DNA of 15,531 nucleotides from positions 1 through 15,531 of the forward strand of contig CACXHC010000119.1 of NCBI GenBank assembly GCA_902767285.1. The letters run 5' to 3'. This document shows positions 1-7,949 of the stretch, piece by piece. Numbering within the stretch: position 1 is the first letter of the stretch; the number at the start of each line of letters is the position of its first letter. The DNA comes from an uncultured Ruminococcus sp. Lineage in GTDB: Bacteria; Bacillota; Clostridia; Oscillospirales; Acutalibacteraceae. The notes under the pieces were generated by a model. The model had not been told where the DNA came from, ran no database searches, and saw only the letters and a program-made list of their open reading frames with translations. A program made the position numbers and the translations under genes.

Positions 1-20
1 AAAAAAAGAAGAAAAAGAAA

Positions 21-49
21 TTGCTTTTTTTGTAATGCTCTGTTATAAT
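21..49 (+). promoter_or_regulatory. Sigma-A-type promoter of the yicC operon
   Basis: A -35-like TTGCTT (21-26) is separated by exactly 17 bp from a perfect -10 TATAAT (44-49), which also has an extended -10 TG at 41-42. Transcription would begin near 56, giving a leader of about 35 nt before yicC. No comparably strong promoter was seen in the short gaps of the following operon up to 9008, so it may drive the whole block. The call rests on sequence match only. Confidence 0.75.
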
Positions 50-90
50 ATAAAGATGGAGTTAGTTTAAGAAGGAAGGAGTTTTATATA

Positions 91-990
91 ATGATAAATA
101 GCATGACCGGTTACGGACGTTGTGAAATGACAAGCATTTCACCTGACAGCAGTGAATCACGAAATATCATTGTTGAAATAAAATCTGTAAACCACCGTTA
201 TTTGGAAATCGGTATGCGAGTAACACGAGATTACAGTTTTACGGAAGATTCCATAAAAAAATATATTTCATCAAAAATAAACAGAGGAAAAGTAGATGTC
301 TTTGTAACTGTGGGAAGTTCAGACAATGCCGAAGCAGAAGTAAGCGTTAATATTCCGCTTGCCAAAGCGTATGCGTCAGCGTTGAAACAAATTTCCGATG
401 AGTGCGAAGGCGTTGTGTGTGATGCCTCAGTCTCCTTGATAGCAAGATTTCCTGATGTAATTACAGTATGCAAAAAGCCCGAAGATAAAGAAAAAATCCT
501 TGCCGAAATTATGCCTGTGGTTGATTCAGCTCTCAATGATTTTCTCTCTATGAGAGCCTCTGAGGGCGAAAGGCTTAAAACCGATATTTTGAAAAGATGC
601 GAAACCATTTTGTCAATAGTCGAAGAAATAGAACAGAGATCTCCGCAAATAGTTGTGGAGTATAAAAACAAATTGACCGAGAGAATAAAAGAACTTTTGG
701 ACGGTGCGGCTGTCGATGAACAAAGACTTCTTACGGAAGCGGCAATTTTTGCCGATAAAATCGCAGTTGATGAAGAAACAGTGCGTTTACGCAGTCACTT
801 CGCACAAATGAAAAACGTTATCGAAGAAGGTGGCCCCGTTGGCAGAAAACTCGATTTCATTATTCAAGAAATGAATCGAGAAGCTAATACTATCGGATCA
901 AAAATTACCGATGCCGTACTTGCTCATAAGGTCGTTGACATAAAATCCGAAATAGAAAAAATTAGAGAACAAATTCAAAATATAGAATAA
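91..990 (+). CDS. yicC: YicC family endoribonuclease
   Basis: This 299-residue protein belongs to the YicC/YloC family, RNases implicated in RNA turnover (E. coli YicC affects stability of the small RNA RyhB). It shows the family N-terminus MTGYGR (residues 5-10), an early NHRYLE motif, and the hallmark C-terminal block [20 protein letters not shown] followed by IGSK. The length is normal for the family. The ATG at 91 is preceded by GAAGGAAGGAG (71-81), a good ribosome binding site, and lies downstream of a strong promoter. It is the first gene of the operon and is followed after 19 nt by remA, the order seen in Bacillus (yloC-remA-gmk-rpoZ). Family assignment is secure. The RNA substrate in this organism is not visible from sequence. 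Confidence 0.93.
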   Translation: MINSMTGYGRCEMTSISPDSSESRNIIVEIKSVNHRYLEIGMRVTRDYSFTEDSIKKYISSKINRGKVDVFVTVGSSDNAEAEVSVNIPLAKAYASALKQISDECEGVVCDASVSLIARFPDVITVCKKPEDKEKILAEIMPVVDSALNDFLSMRASEGERLKTDILKRCETILSIVEEIEQRSPQIVVEYKNKLTERIKELLDGAAVDEQRLLTEAAIFADKIAVDEETVRLRSHFAQMKNVIEEGGPVGRKLDFIIQEMNREANTIGSKITDAVLAHKVVDIKSEIEKIREQIQNIE

Positions 991-1009
991 AAGTGCAGGT
1001 TTTCTGAAA

Positions 1010-1264
1010 ATGAAACTCATTAACATTGGATTCGGTAATCTGGCGGCGGCTGACAAAATAGTTGCCGTGGTAAGTCCCGATTCTGCCCCCATTAAACGTA
1101 TGGTGCAAGATGCTCGTGATAAAGGTCGCTTGATTGATGCTTGTTATGGGCGAAAGGCTCGTTCGGTTATTTTTACCGACTGCAGCCAAATAATAATATG
1201 TGCGGTTGGGGCGGATACCATAAATTCACGCTTATCGGAGGAGAATAACAACGATGACAAATAA
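1010..1264 (+). CDS. remA: RemA/DUF370 DNA-binding regulator
   Basis: This small protein (84 residues) matches RemA, which in Bacillus subtilis is a DNA-binding activator of biofilm matrix and osmoprotection genes. Family signatures are the N-terminal LINIGFGN, then [20 protein letters not shown], and a GRKARSVI segment followed by the hydrophobic IIICAV strand. Length is typical. The start at 1010 has only a weak upstream purine stretch (GCAGG, 995-999) and sits 19 nt after yicC. The 3' end overlaps gmk by 11 nt, and the strong gmk ribosome binding site lies inside remA. The family is certain, but its regulon in this lineage cannot be deduced here and need not involve biofilm. Confidence 0.92.
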   Translation: MKLINIGFGNLAAADKIVAVVSPDSAPIKRMVQDARDKGRLIDACYGRKARSVIFTDCSQIIICAVGADTINSRLSEENNNDDK

Positions 1265-1823
1265 TCAAAGACAAGGTAACGTATTCATGATCGCCGGCCC
1301 GTCAGGTGTCGGAAAAGGAACCGTAGTTAAAAGAATTTTGGAACTCGATCCCCAAATAAAAATAAGCGTTTCGGCAACTACAAGATCTCCTCGCCCAAAC
1401 GAAATTCCCGGTGTTTCATATCATTATATGACTCAACAACAATTTGACGAGCTTATCCAAAACGATGGATTTTTAGAATATGCAAGCTATGTCGGCAACA
1501 GTTACGGAACTCCCAAAGATTTCGTTATCGAAAGCACCAAAAACGGTTTTGATGTCATTTTGGAGATAGAAGTCGAGGGCTGTAAGCAAGTAATGCAAAA
1601 ATTGCCCGAAGCTAAGGGATTCTTTATTCTTCCGCCAAGTTACGAAGTGCTTGAGGATAGATTGAGAAACCGTGGCAGCGAAACCGAGGATAAAATCCAA
1701 AAACGTCTTAATAAAGCTCGTACCGAAATTAGCGAGGCATACAGATTCGACTATTTTGTTGTTAACGATACCGTTGAACAAGCGGCACAGAATATACTCG
1801 ATACAATAAAAAAACATAGATAA
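1254..1823 (+). CDS. gmk: Guanylate kinase
   Basis: Guanylate kinase phosphorylates GMP (and dGMP) to the diphosphate with ATP in the cytosol, an essential purine step that also affects (p)ppGpp metabolism in Firmicutes. The 189-residue protein has the P-loop GPSGVGKGT at residues 15-23, the GMP-binding TTRSPRPNE block with GVSYHY, and an EIEVEG segment near residue 106. Length is typical. The start is supported by GGAGGAG (1237-1243), 10 nt upstream, within the end of remA; the two genes overlap by 11 nt, suggesting co-transcription and coupled translation. No key residue appears to be missing. Gene order remA-gmk-rpoZ is the standard Firmicutes arrangement. Confidence 0.97.
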   Translation: MTNNQRQGNVFMIAGPSGVGKGTVVKRILELDPQIKISVSATTRSPRPNEIPGVSYHYMTQQQFDELIQNDGFLEYASYVGNSYGTPKDFVIESTKNGFDVILEIEVEGCKQVMQKLPEAKGFFILPPSYEVLEDRLRNRGSETEDKIQKRLNKARTEISEAYRFDYFVVNDTVEQAAQNILDTIKKHR

Positions 1824-1839
1824 ATTGGAGGATTGAATT

Positions 1840-2046
1840 ATGTTTAAACCATCTATAAAAGAAATGATCGACGGTAAGCAAAGCAGATATTCTCTCGTTA
1901 TTGCAGTAGCCAAAAGAGCAAGAGATATTACTGATGAGTACAACAAAGCACAAAAAGTTTGTGACGAAAAACCCGTTCTTATGGCTATAAAAGAATTTGA
2001 GAACGGTGATTACGATATAATAGAAGAAGAGAGCATTCATAACTGA
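1840..2046 (+). CDS. rpoZ: RNA polymerase omega subunit
   Basis: This 68-residue protein is the omega subunit of RNA polymerase, which wraps the C-terminus of beta-prime and assists core assembly. The diagnostic segment SRYSLVIAVAKRARDI lies near residues 15-30, followed by a KPVLMAIKEF segment and an acidic tail. Size fits Gram-positive omega. The ATG is 8 nt after GGAGG (1827-1831). The stop codon overlaps the priA start by one base (TGATG). In Bacillus a coaBC gene follows rpoZ, but here priA follows directly. Confidence 0.93.
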   Translation: MFKPSIKEMIDGKQSRYSLVIAVAKRARDITDEYNKAQKVCDEKPVLMAIKEFENGDYDIIEEESIHN

Positions 2047-4496
2047 TGAGCTATATTATTGCCAGAACAGCCGTTGAAAAAACACTGTACAGCTATGATA
2101 AGTTATTCGATTACATAGTACCTCAATTTCTCGAAAATCAAGTTTTTGAAGGCTCACGAGTTATAGTGCCTTTCGGCTACGGCAACAAAAAGCGACAAGC
2201 CTTGGTAGTCGAACTTTTTGAGGAAGATGAACCAAGCGACAAATTGAAAGAAATCGCCTCCGCCCCCGATAAATATCCGCTTCTTACAAAAGAAATGATT
2301 TCTTTGTCGGAGGAAATCTCTAAAAGATGTTACTGCACAAGGTTCGACGCCATAAAAGCTATGCTTCCAATAGGAATAAATTACAAAATATCATCTGTCT
2401 ATTCAATAAGTACGGGCGAAAAATCCGATATAAATATAAATAACCTTACTGCCGAACAATTGCGTATTTTGAATTTTATTCCCAAAGGCAAAAAAAGTAT
2501 TTCGCAAGACAATCTACTAAAAAAAATAGGCTCTGACTGCGAAACAAAAGAACTTTGCGAGCTTATATCTATGGGTCTTGTGGATAAGACCGAAAAGGTC
2601 ATACGCAAAGTTGGAGATGCATCCGAAACTATGATAAAAATTGTTTCGGAAGATAATACACAATCACTCACACCTCGTCAAACCGAGGTGTTTGAATTTC
2701 TATGTCATTCGGGCGAAATGTCCGAAAAAGAACTCCGCTATTTTACCGGAGCAGGACAAACCGTTATTGACGCACTTATTAAAAAAGGTGTGTGTGAAAC
2801 ATTCATAAAAGAAATATACCGCACTCCCGAAAGTATAGCGTCTGTCGAAAATACTCAAATAACTCTTACTCAAGAGCAAACATCTGCATACAATACTCTT
2901 CTGGATTTGCTCGACAGAAAAAAGCCGGCAGTTTCATTGCTTTACGGAGTGACCGGCTCGGGCAAAACATCAGTTTTTATGAAACTTATGGAAACAGCCT
3001 TAACCCGTGACGGCGGAATTATTGTCATGGTTCCCGAAATTGCTCTTACTCCGCAAGTGGTAAACCAATTCAAAGCGAGATTCGGGCATCAGGTGGCAAT
3101 TTTCCACAGCGGTCTTTCCATGGGTGAAAGACTCGATGAATGGAAGCGAGTTCGCATGGGCAAAGCCAAAATTGCGGTCGGAACTCGAAGTGCGGTTTTT
3201 GCTCCGTTCGAAAAAATCAGTCTTATAATTATGGACGAAGAGCAGGAGTATACTTACAAATCCGAAAAAACGCCTCGTTTTCATGCACGAGATGTCGCAA
3301 AAATCAGATGCGTAAAAAATAATGCTCTTTTGGTTTTGGCGAGTGCAACCCCATCTGTTGAAAGCTATTTTATGGCTAAAAACGGAGTATATAAATTGTG
3401 TGTTCTCAAAAATCGATACGGCGAGGCGAAACTTCCCGAAGTTGTTGTTGCCGATATGAATGAGGAGTCTGCAAGGGGCAACCGCACGGGATTCAGCAGA
3501 GAACTAAAAAATGCCCTTGAAAAAACTCTCGAAAAAGGTGAACAGTCGATTCTTCTTCTAAATCGAAGAGGATATAATACTGCCGTCACTTGCAGAAGAT
3601 GCAGCGAGCCTTTAAATTGTCCAAATTGCAGTATCTCGCTCACATATCACGAAACTAACAAAAGATTGATGTGTCACTACTGTGGATTTTCCATGAAAAT
3701 AACCGCAAACTGTCCAAAGTGCGGAAGTTCCGATTTAATATTTGTCGGAAGCGGTACACAACGAGCTGAAGAAACTATATCAAGCCTTCTGCCCGAAGCG
3801 AGGGTTTTGCGTATGGATGCAGACTCCACTCTCGCAAAGCAATCTCACGAAATCAAATTGAATGATTTTCGCATGGGAAAATACGATATTCTTTTAGGAA
3901 CGCAAATGGTTGCAAAGGGACTTGATTTTCCGAAAGTAACTCTCGTTGGAGTGCTGTCTGCCGATCAAGCTATGTACAGCGAAGATTTCAGAAGTTACGA
4001 GAGGGCTTTTTCTCTTCTTACTCAAGTTGTGGGAAGGTCGGGCAGAAGTAAAATTCCGGGGACTGCCATTATTCAAACATATACTCCCGAAAACTCACTC
4101 ATAGCACAAGCCGCCGCACAGGATTACGACAGTTTCTATGATTCCGAAATAAAACTCCGCCGAACGATGTTGTATCCGCCTTTTTCCGATATTTGCATGA
4201 TAGTAATATCGAGCGAGCGTGAAACAAGATGCCAACAAGCCGCTTTCGAATTTTCAAACAGACTTTGTTCATCGCTCAAAAATGATTATCCCGAACTCCC
4301 TATAAGGATACTCGGGCCGGCGGCAGCAACCATACATAGAATGAACAATCGATACAGATACAAAATGGTTATAAAATTCAAAAATTCCCCAAAATTTAGA
4401 GAAATGCTTTCCAACGTTCTTATAAATTTTGCAAAAGACCGAAATTTCCAAGATACTTCAGTTTATGCAGATATAGATCCCGACAGCATTATATAA
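2046..4496 (+). CDS. priA: Primosomal helicase PriA (replication restart)
   Basis: PriA recognises stalled or collapsed replication forks, unwinds with 3'-5' polarity and loads the replicative helicase. Visible in this 816-residue protein are an N-terminal DNA-binding region (about 1-110), Walker A GVTGSGKT (301-308), the Walker B/DExH motif DEEQ (397-400), SATPS, four Cys pairs for two zinc sites (516/519, 525/528, 543/546, 556/559), GTQMVAKGLDFP, and motif VI VVGRSGRS. The DExH position carries Gln instead of the common His, and motif VI reads GRSGR instead of GRAGR. Length is somewhat above the commonest 730-800. The start overlaps rpoZ by one base and has no strong ribosome binding site, implying translational coupling. 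No frameshift is evident. Confidence 0.96.
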   Translation: MSYIIARTAVEKTLYSYDKLFDYIVPQFLENQVFEGSRVIVPFGYGNKKRQALVVELFEEDEPSDKLKEIASAPDKYPLLTKEMISLSEEISKRCYCTRFDAIKAMLPIGINYKISSVYSISTGEKSDININNLTAEQLRILNFIPKGKKSISQDNLLKKIGSDCETKELCELISMGLVDKTEKVIRKVGDASETMIKIVSEDNTQSLTPRQTEVFEFLCHSGEMSEKELRYFTGAGQTVIDALIKKGVCETFIKEIYRTPESIASVENTQITLTQEQTSAYNTLLDLLDRKKPAVSLLYGVTGSGKTSVFMKLMETALTRDGGIIVMVPEIALTPQVVNQFKARFGHQVAIFHSGLSMGERLDEWKRVRMGKAKIAVGTRSAVFAPFEKISLIIMDEEQEYTYKSEKTPRFHARDVAKIRCVKNNALLVLASATPSVESYFMAKNGVYKLCVLKNRYGEAKLPEVVVADMNEESARGNRTGFSRELKNALEKTLEKGEQSILLLNRRGYNTAVTCRRCSEPLNCPNCSISLTYHETNKRLMCHYCGFSMKITANCPKCGSSDLIFVGSGTQRAEETISSLLPEARVLRMDADSTLAKQSHEIKLNDFRMGKYDILLGTQMVAKGLDFPKVTLVGVLSADQAMYSEDFRSYERAFSLLTQVVGRSGRSKIPGTAIIQTYTPENSLIAQAAAQDYDSFYDSEIKLRRTMLYPPFSDICMIVISSERETRCQQAAFEFSNRLCSSLKNDYPELPIRILGPAAATIHRMNNRYRYKMVIKFKNSPKFREMLSNVLINFAKDRNFQDTSVYADIDPDSII

Positions 4497-4541
4497 TTTC
4501 GGGGAAATATTTTCTTATTATATAAATAAAAGGTGAAAAAA

Positions 4542-5018
4542 ATGGCTTTGAGAGAAATAGTAAAAGACGGCGATAAGGCTTTAACGAAAATTTGTCGCCC
4601 GGTAGAAAAATTTGATGCAAAACTTGCTTCCATTCTTGACGATATGGCTGATACATTGAAAAAAGCTAACGGAGTAGGTCTTGCCGCTCCGCAAATTGGA
4701 TTGCTTAGACGAATTTGCATAGTTAATGTCGGAGATGATGACGGTGTTATCGAACTCATCAATCCCGAAATAATTGAACAAAGCGGAAATCAAACAGGTG
4801 CTGAAGGCTGTTTGTCTTTTCCCGACCAATACGGAATTGTTTCTCGTCCGATGTACGTCACCGTTAAGGCACAAGACCGAAACGGCAACGAATTTACAAA
4901 AAAAGGCGAAGGATTGAAGGCGAGAGCATTCTGTCATGAAATAGACCATCTTAACGGAGTCGTTTTTAAAGAACGTGCCGAAAGAATGCTTAGTCCCGAT
5001 GAGGTAGAGGAACTATGA
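4542..5018 (+). CDS. def: Peptide deformylase
   Basis: Peptide deformylase removes the N-formyl group from nascent proteins using a metal, usually iron. All three family motifs are present: GVGLAAPQIG (44-53), EGCLS (88-92, metal-ligand Cys90) and HEIDH (132-136, ligands His132 and His136, catalytic Glu133). The start is placed at the ATG at 4542, giving 158 residues. An in-frame GTG at 4533 lies inside the AAAAGGTG ribosome binding site (4528-4535), so it is unlikely to be used. The gene follows priA after 45 nt and overlaps fmt by 4 nt (ATGA), so removal and addition of the formyl group are encoded as a coupled pair. Confidence 0.96.
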   Translation: MALREIVKDGDKALTKICRPVEKFDAKLASILDDMADTLKKANGVGLAAPQIGLLRRICIVNVGDDDGVIELINPEIIEQSGNQTGAEGCLSFPDQYGIVSRPMYVTVKAQDRNGNEFTKKGEGLKARAFCHEIDHLNGVVFKERAERMLSPDEVEEL

Positions 5019-5935
5019 ATATAGTTTTTATGGGAACACCTGATTTTGCCGTTCCGTCACTGAAAGCACTTGCATCAGATGACCGATTTTCGGTAAAAGC
5101 GGTGTACACTCAGCCCGATAAACCTGTCGGACGCAAAAAAATTCTAACTCCGCCCGATGTGAAAATCGCCGCAAACGATTTAAATATACCTGTTTATCAG
5201 CCCGAAACTCTAAAAGATGAGAGTGTTATTTCCGAAATACGCTCTTTTGAGCCTGATGTTATTGTCGTAATAGCATACGGAAAAATTCTTCCTCAGAGTG
5301 TTCTCGATATTCCCAAATATTGCTGTGTTAATATCCATGGTTCAATACTTCCGAAATATCGTGGAGCAGCACCGATTCAAAGAGCAGTTATTAACGGAGA
5401 AAAAGTTACGGGTATAACGTCAATGCGAATGAACGCCGGACTCGATACCGGCGATATAATAAAAATTTATAAAACTGAAATTAAACCCGAAGAAACATCA
5501 GGCGAGCTTTTTGACAGACTCGCCGAGTCTGCCCCCGATGTTCTCAAAGAAACGCTCATTTCTCTCGAAAACGGAACGGCAGTTTTTACAAAACAGTCAG
5601 ACGAAAATTCGACTTATGCAAAACCGCTTTCGAAAGATGAAGCCGTGATAAATTGGAATGAATCCGCAGATACCATATATAATAAAATTCGTGGAATGAA
5701 TCCGTGGCCTGTATCGTTCACATATATAAACGGAAAAAAGCTGAAAATATTTTCTGCCGAAATTTGTGAAAAATCAGGTACAGCCGGAAAATTAATATCT
5801 AAAACTCCGGCAATAGTTGCTTGCGGAGAAAAGTCGATTAAGCTAATATCTGTACAGCAAGAGGGCAAAAAACAAATGTCCGCCGAGGATTTTTTCAGGG
5901 GACAAAGAATTAATATCGGAGAGATAATCGGATAA
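5015..5935 (+). CDS. fmt: Methionyl-tRNA formyltransferase
   Basis: This enzyme transfers a formyl group from 10-formyltetrahydrofolate to Met-tRNAfMet, making the bacterial initiator tRNA. The 306-residue protein starts MNIVFMGTPDFAVPSL and carries the catalytic triad equivalents Asn106, His108 and Asp144 in NIHGSILPKYRGAAPIQRA and AGLDTGD. The C-terminal tRNA-binding domain includes the INWNESADTIYNKIRGMNPW block. Length is normal. It overlaps def by 4 nt and rsmB by 1 nt (TAATG), so three consecutive genes appear translationally linked. No anomaly was seen. Confidence 0.97.
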   Translation: MNIVFMGTPDFAVPSLKALASDDRFSVKAVYTQPDKPVGRKKILTPPDVKIAANDLNIPVYQPETLKDESVISEIRSFEPDVIVVIAYGKILPQSVLDIPKYCCVNIHGSILPKYRGAAPIQRAVINGEKVTGITSMRMNAGLDTGDIIKIYKTEIKPEETSGELFDRLAESAPDVLKETLISLENGTAVFTKQSDENSTYAKPLSKDEAVINWNESADTIYNKIRGMNPWPVSFTYINGKKLKIFSAEICEKSGTAGKLISKTPAIVACGEKSIKLISVQQEGKKQMSAEDFFRGQRINIGEIIG

Positions 5936-7254
5936 TGGCAAATTCAAGATATATTGCTTACAAAGCACTTATGCGAATAGAAAAAGACAAAGCATACTCA
6001 AATATTACCCTTGATGAATTTTTGTCTGAAAATAATGTTGACTCCCGTGACCGAGCATTCATTTCAACCATTTTTTACGGAGTTCTTGAACGAAAAATAT
6101 CGCTTGATTATATAATTAGCAAATTTTCGTCTATTCGCTTAAAAAAGATAGATATTCCGGTTTTGGTAATACTTCGTATGGCGGTGTATCAGCTTGTTTT
6201 TATGGACAAAGTACCCGATAATGCTGCCGTTAATGAAGCGGTATCTTTGTGTAAAAAAGAGAAGTTATATAAATCTTCGGGATTTGTAAACGGTGTTTTG
6301 AGAAGTATTACTCGTGCTGAGAATCGTTTTCCGCTTCCGGATCCCAAAGACAAAACAAAATACTTGTCCATAAAATATTCGTGTCCCGAAAATATAATAT
6401 CGCTTTGGGTGAATGATTACTCTTACGAAATCGCCGAAGATATTTTGAAATCGGCAACAGGCAGACCGCCCATTTATATTCGTGTCAACACTCTCAAAAC
6501 AAATTCGGATGAACTTATAAAAATTCTTGCCGATGATAATATATCCGCATCAAAAACTTATGTCGAAAACGCACTTGAAATAAAATTTTCGGGTTCGGTT
6601 GCCGATATAGATTCATACAAAAAAGGCTTGTTTCATGTTCAGGATATTTCTTCTCAAATCTGTTGCAGTATTGCAAATGTGAAGGACGGTTTTATAGTCA
6701 GTGATGTTTGTTCTGCTCCCGGTGGAAAAACTCTCACTTTGGCACAAAATACTCCAAATGGAAAAATTTTTGCTTATGATATTTACGAACATAAGATAAA
6801 TTTGATAAAATCATCAGCGAGCCGAATGGGAATAAATAATATATATGCGAGTGTGAGAAATGCCGGATCCTCCGAAAGTCCACTCGAAATGTCAGATGTC
6901 GTATTGTGTGACGTGCCGTGTTCGGGACTCGGTGTAATACGCCGAAAGCCCGAAATTCGTTATAAATCCGATGACATAAGCGGTCTGCCGGAAATTCAGT
7001 TAAAAATACTCGAACAGTCCGCAAAGTATGTAAAATTGGGAGGTTTTCTTGTTTACTCCACCTGCACTCTCAACAAAAAAGAAAATAACGACAATGCAGA
7101 AAAATTTCTGATTAATAATAAAGATTTCGAGCCTGTTGAAATAAAATTTTGTTCAAGAACTATCAATGAAAAGCCGAATTGTTTGACGTTGTTTCCGCAA
7201 ACGAACGGTTCTGACGGATTTTTTGTAGCGTTGTTTCAGCGTATTTCGGTGTAA
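5935..7254 (+). CDS. rsmB: 16S rRNA m5C967 methyltransferase RsmB
   Basis: RsmB (Sun/Fmu) methylates a 16S rRNA cytosine at C5 using S-adenosylmethionine. The 439-residue protein has an N-terminal NusB-like RNA-binding domain (about 1-135, with RDRAFISTIFYGVLER) and a C-terminal Rossmann methyltransferase. SAM-binding motif SAPGGKT lies at 260-266. The two catalytic cysteines are Cys329 in PCSG and Cys377 in STCT, both intact, with the RRKPEIR segment between them. The start overlaps the fmt stop by one base, and a GGAGAG site (5918-5923) lies inside fmt. Position numbering of the rRNA target is taken from E. coli knowledge. Confidence 0.95.
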   Translation: MANSRYIAYKALMRIEKDKAYSNITLDEFLSENNVDSRDRAFISTIFYGVLERKISLDYIISKFSSIRLKKIDIPVLVILRMAVYQLVFMDKVPDNAAVNEAVSLCKKEKLYKSSGFVNGVLRSITRAENRFPLPDPKDKTKYLSIKYSCPENIISLWVNDYSYEIAEDILKSATGRPPIYIRVNTLKTNSDELIKILADDNISASKTYVENALEIKFSGSVADIDSYKKGLFHVQDISSQICCSIANVKDGFIVSDVCSAPGGKTLTLAQNTPNGKIFAYDIYEHKINLIKSSASRMGINNIYASVRNAGSSESPLEMSDVVLCDVPCSGLGVIRRKPEIRYKSDDISGLPEIQLKILEQSAKYVKLGGFLVYSTCTLNKKENNDNAEKFLINNKDFEPVEIKFCSRTINEKPNCLTLFPQTNGSDGFFVALFQRISV

Positions 7255-7272
7255 ACGGGAGGTATAAAAGGT

Positions 7273-7938
7273 ATGTCTAAAATAAAATGGCTGTTAGGAG
7301 AAGAACCGAGCAGTATCGGAAAATTGTTGTTTTTGCTAAGATATGGCAAAAATAAAGGTGCTTACGGTGAGTATCTTATCACATATCTTATAAGAAGGCA
7401 TATCAGAGGACATTACAGAATTTTCCGCAACGTTTATATTCCATACAGAAACACTACCTCAGAGGTGGATATTCTTCTTATTCACGAAAAAGGAATTTTT
7501 GTTTTTGAAAGCAAAAATTATAAAGGCTGGATTTTCGGCGATGCCGAAGAAAGATACTGGAGTCAGTTTATTAACAAAGGAACAAAAAATTTATTTTATA
7601 ATCCGATACTTCAAAATAATTCGCATATAAACGCCGTTACAAAATTTCTTAATATAGATAAAAAAATGGCGAGGTCGTATATTGTCTTTTCAGACAAATG
7701 CGAATTAAAAGATGTTCCCAAAAACACTTCATCATATAAAGTGCTTAAAAGAGAAAAACTTGTGAAAACTTTGAAAAAAGATCTCAGCAAACGCAAAAAA
7801 GTTTTTTCGAGATTTGAAGTAGACAAAATGGCATTTGAGATTTTCCCAAAAGCTCATGCGTCATGGTATACCAAATGGAAACATAAGCAATACATAAAAA
7901 AGAGATACGGCAATAATAATAGTAATGGTAAAAGGTGA
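7273..7938 (+). CDS. NERD domain protein, putative nuclease
   Basis: This 221-residue protein contains a NERD (nuclease-related) domain, roughly residues 25-140. Supporting features are GAYGEYL (29-35), the SEVDILLI strand (63-70), GIFVFESKNYKGWIFG (74-89), and FYNPILQN. The probable PD-(D/E)XK-type active-site residues Asp66, Glu79 and Lys81 are all present, with Glu33 as a further acidic candidate, so catalysis is plausible but unproven. The C-terminus is very basic (a KWKHKQYIKKRYG segment and KR end), suggesting nucleic-acid contact. No signal peptide, clear membrane segment or fused helicase/kinase domain is visible. A good ribosome binding site GGGAGG (7258-7263) precedes the ATG. It sits between two rRNA methyltransferase genes, where Bacillus has no such gene. 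Its biological role is unknown. Confidence 0.85.
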   Translation: MSKIKWLLGEEPSSIGKLLFLLRYGKNKGAYGEYLITYLIRRHIRGHYRIFRNVYIPYRNTTSEVDILLIHEKGIFVFESKNYKGWIFGDAEERYWSQFINKGTKNLFYNPILQNNSHINAVTKFLNIDKKMARSYIVFSDKCELKDVPKNTSSYKVLKREKLVKTLKKDLSKRKKVFSRFEVDKMAFEIFPKAHASWYTKWKHKQYIKKRYGNNNSNGKR

Positions 7939-7949
7939 AAGCATATATA

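Noticed and set aside
1473..1946. Antisense open frame of 157 codons opposite gmk and rpoZ
   Set aside because: It spans two conserved sense genes and their gap, with no family signature or promoter seen.
4533..4541. GTG start for def at 4533
   Set aside because: The GTG is part of the ribosome binding site AAAAGGTG; the ATG at 4542 starts the usual deformylase N-terminus.
7935..7949. GTG start for rlmN at 7935
   Set aside because: It coincides with the ribosome binding site and overlaps the NERD stop; homologues typically begin MKDI as at 7950.
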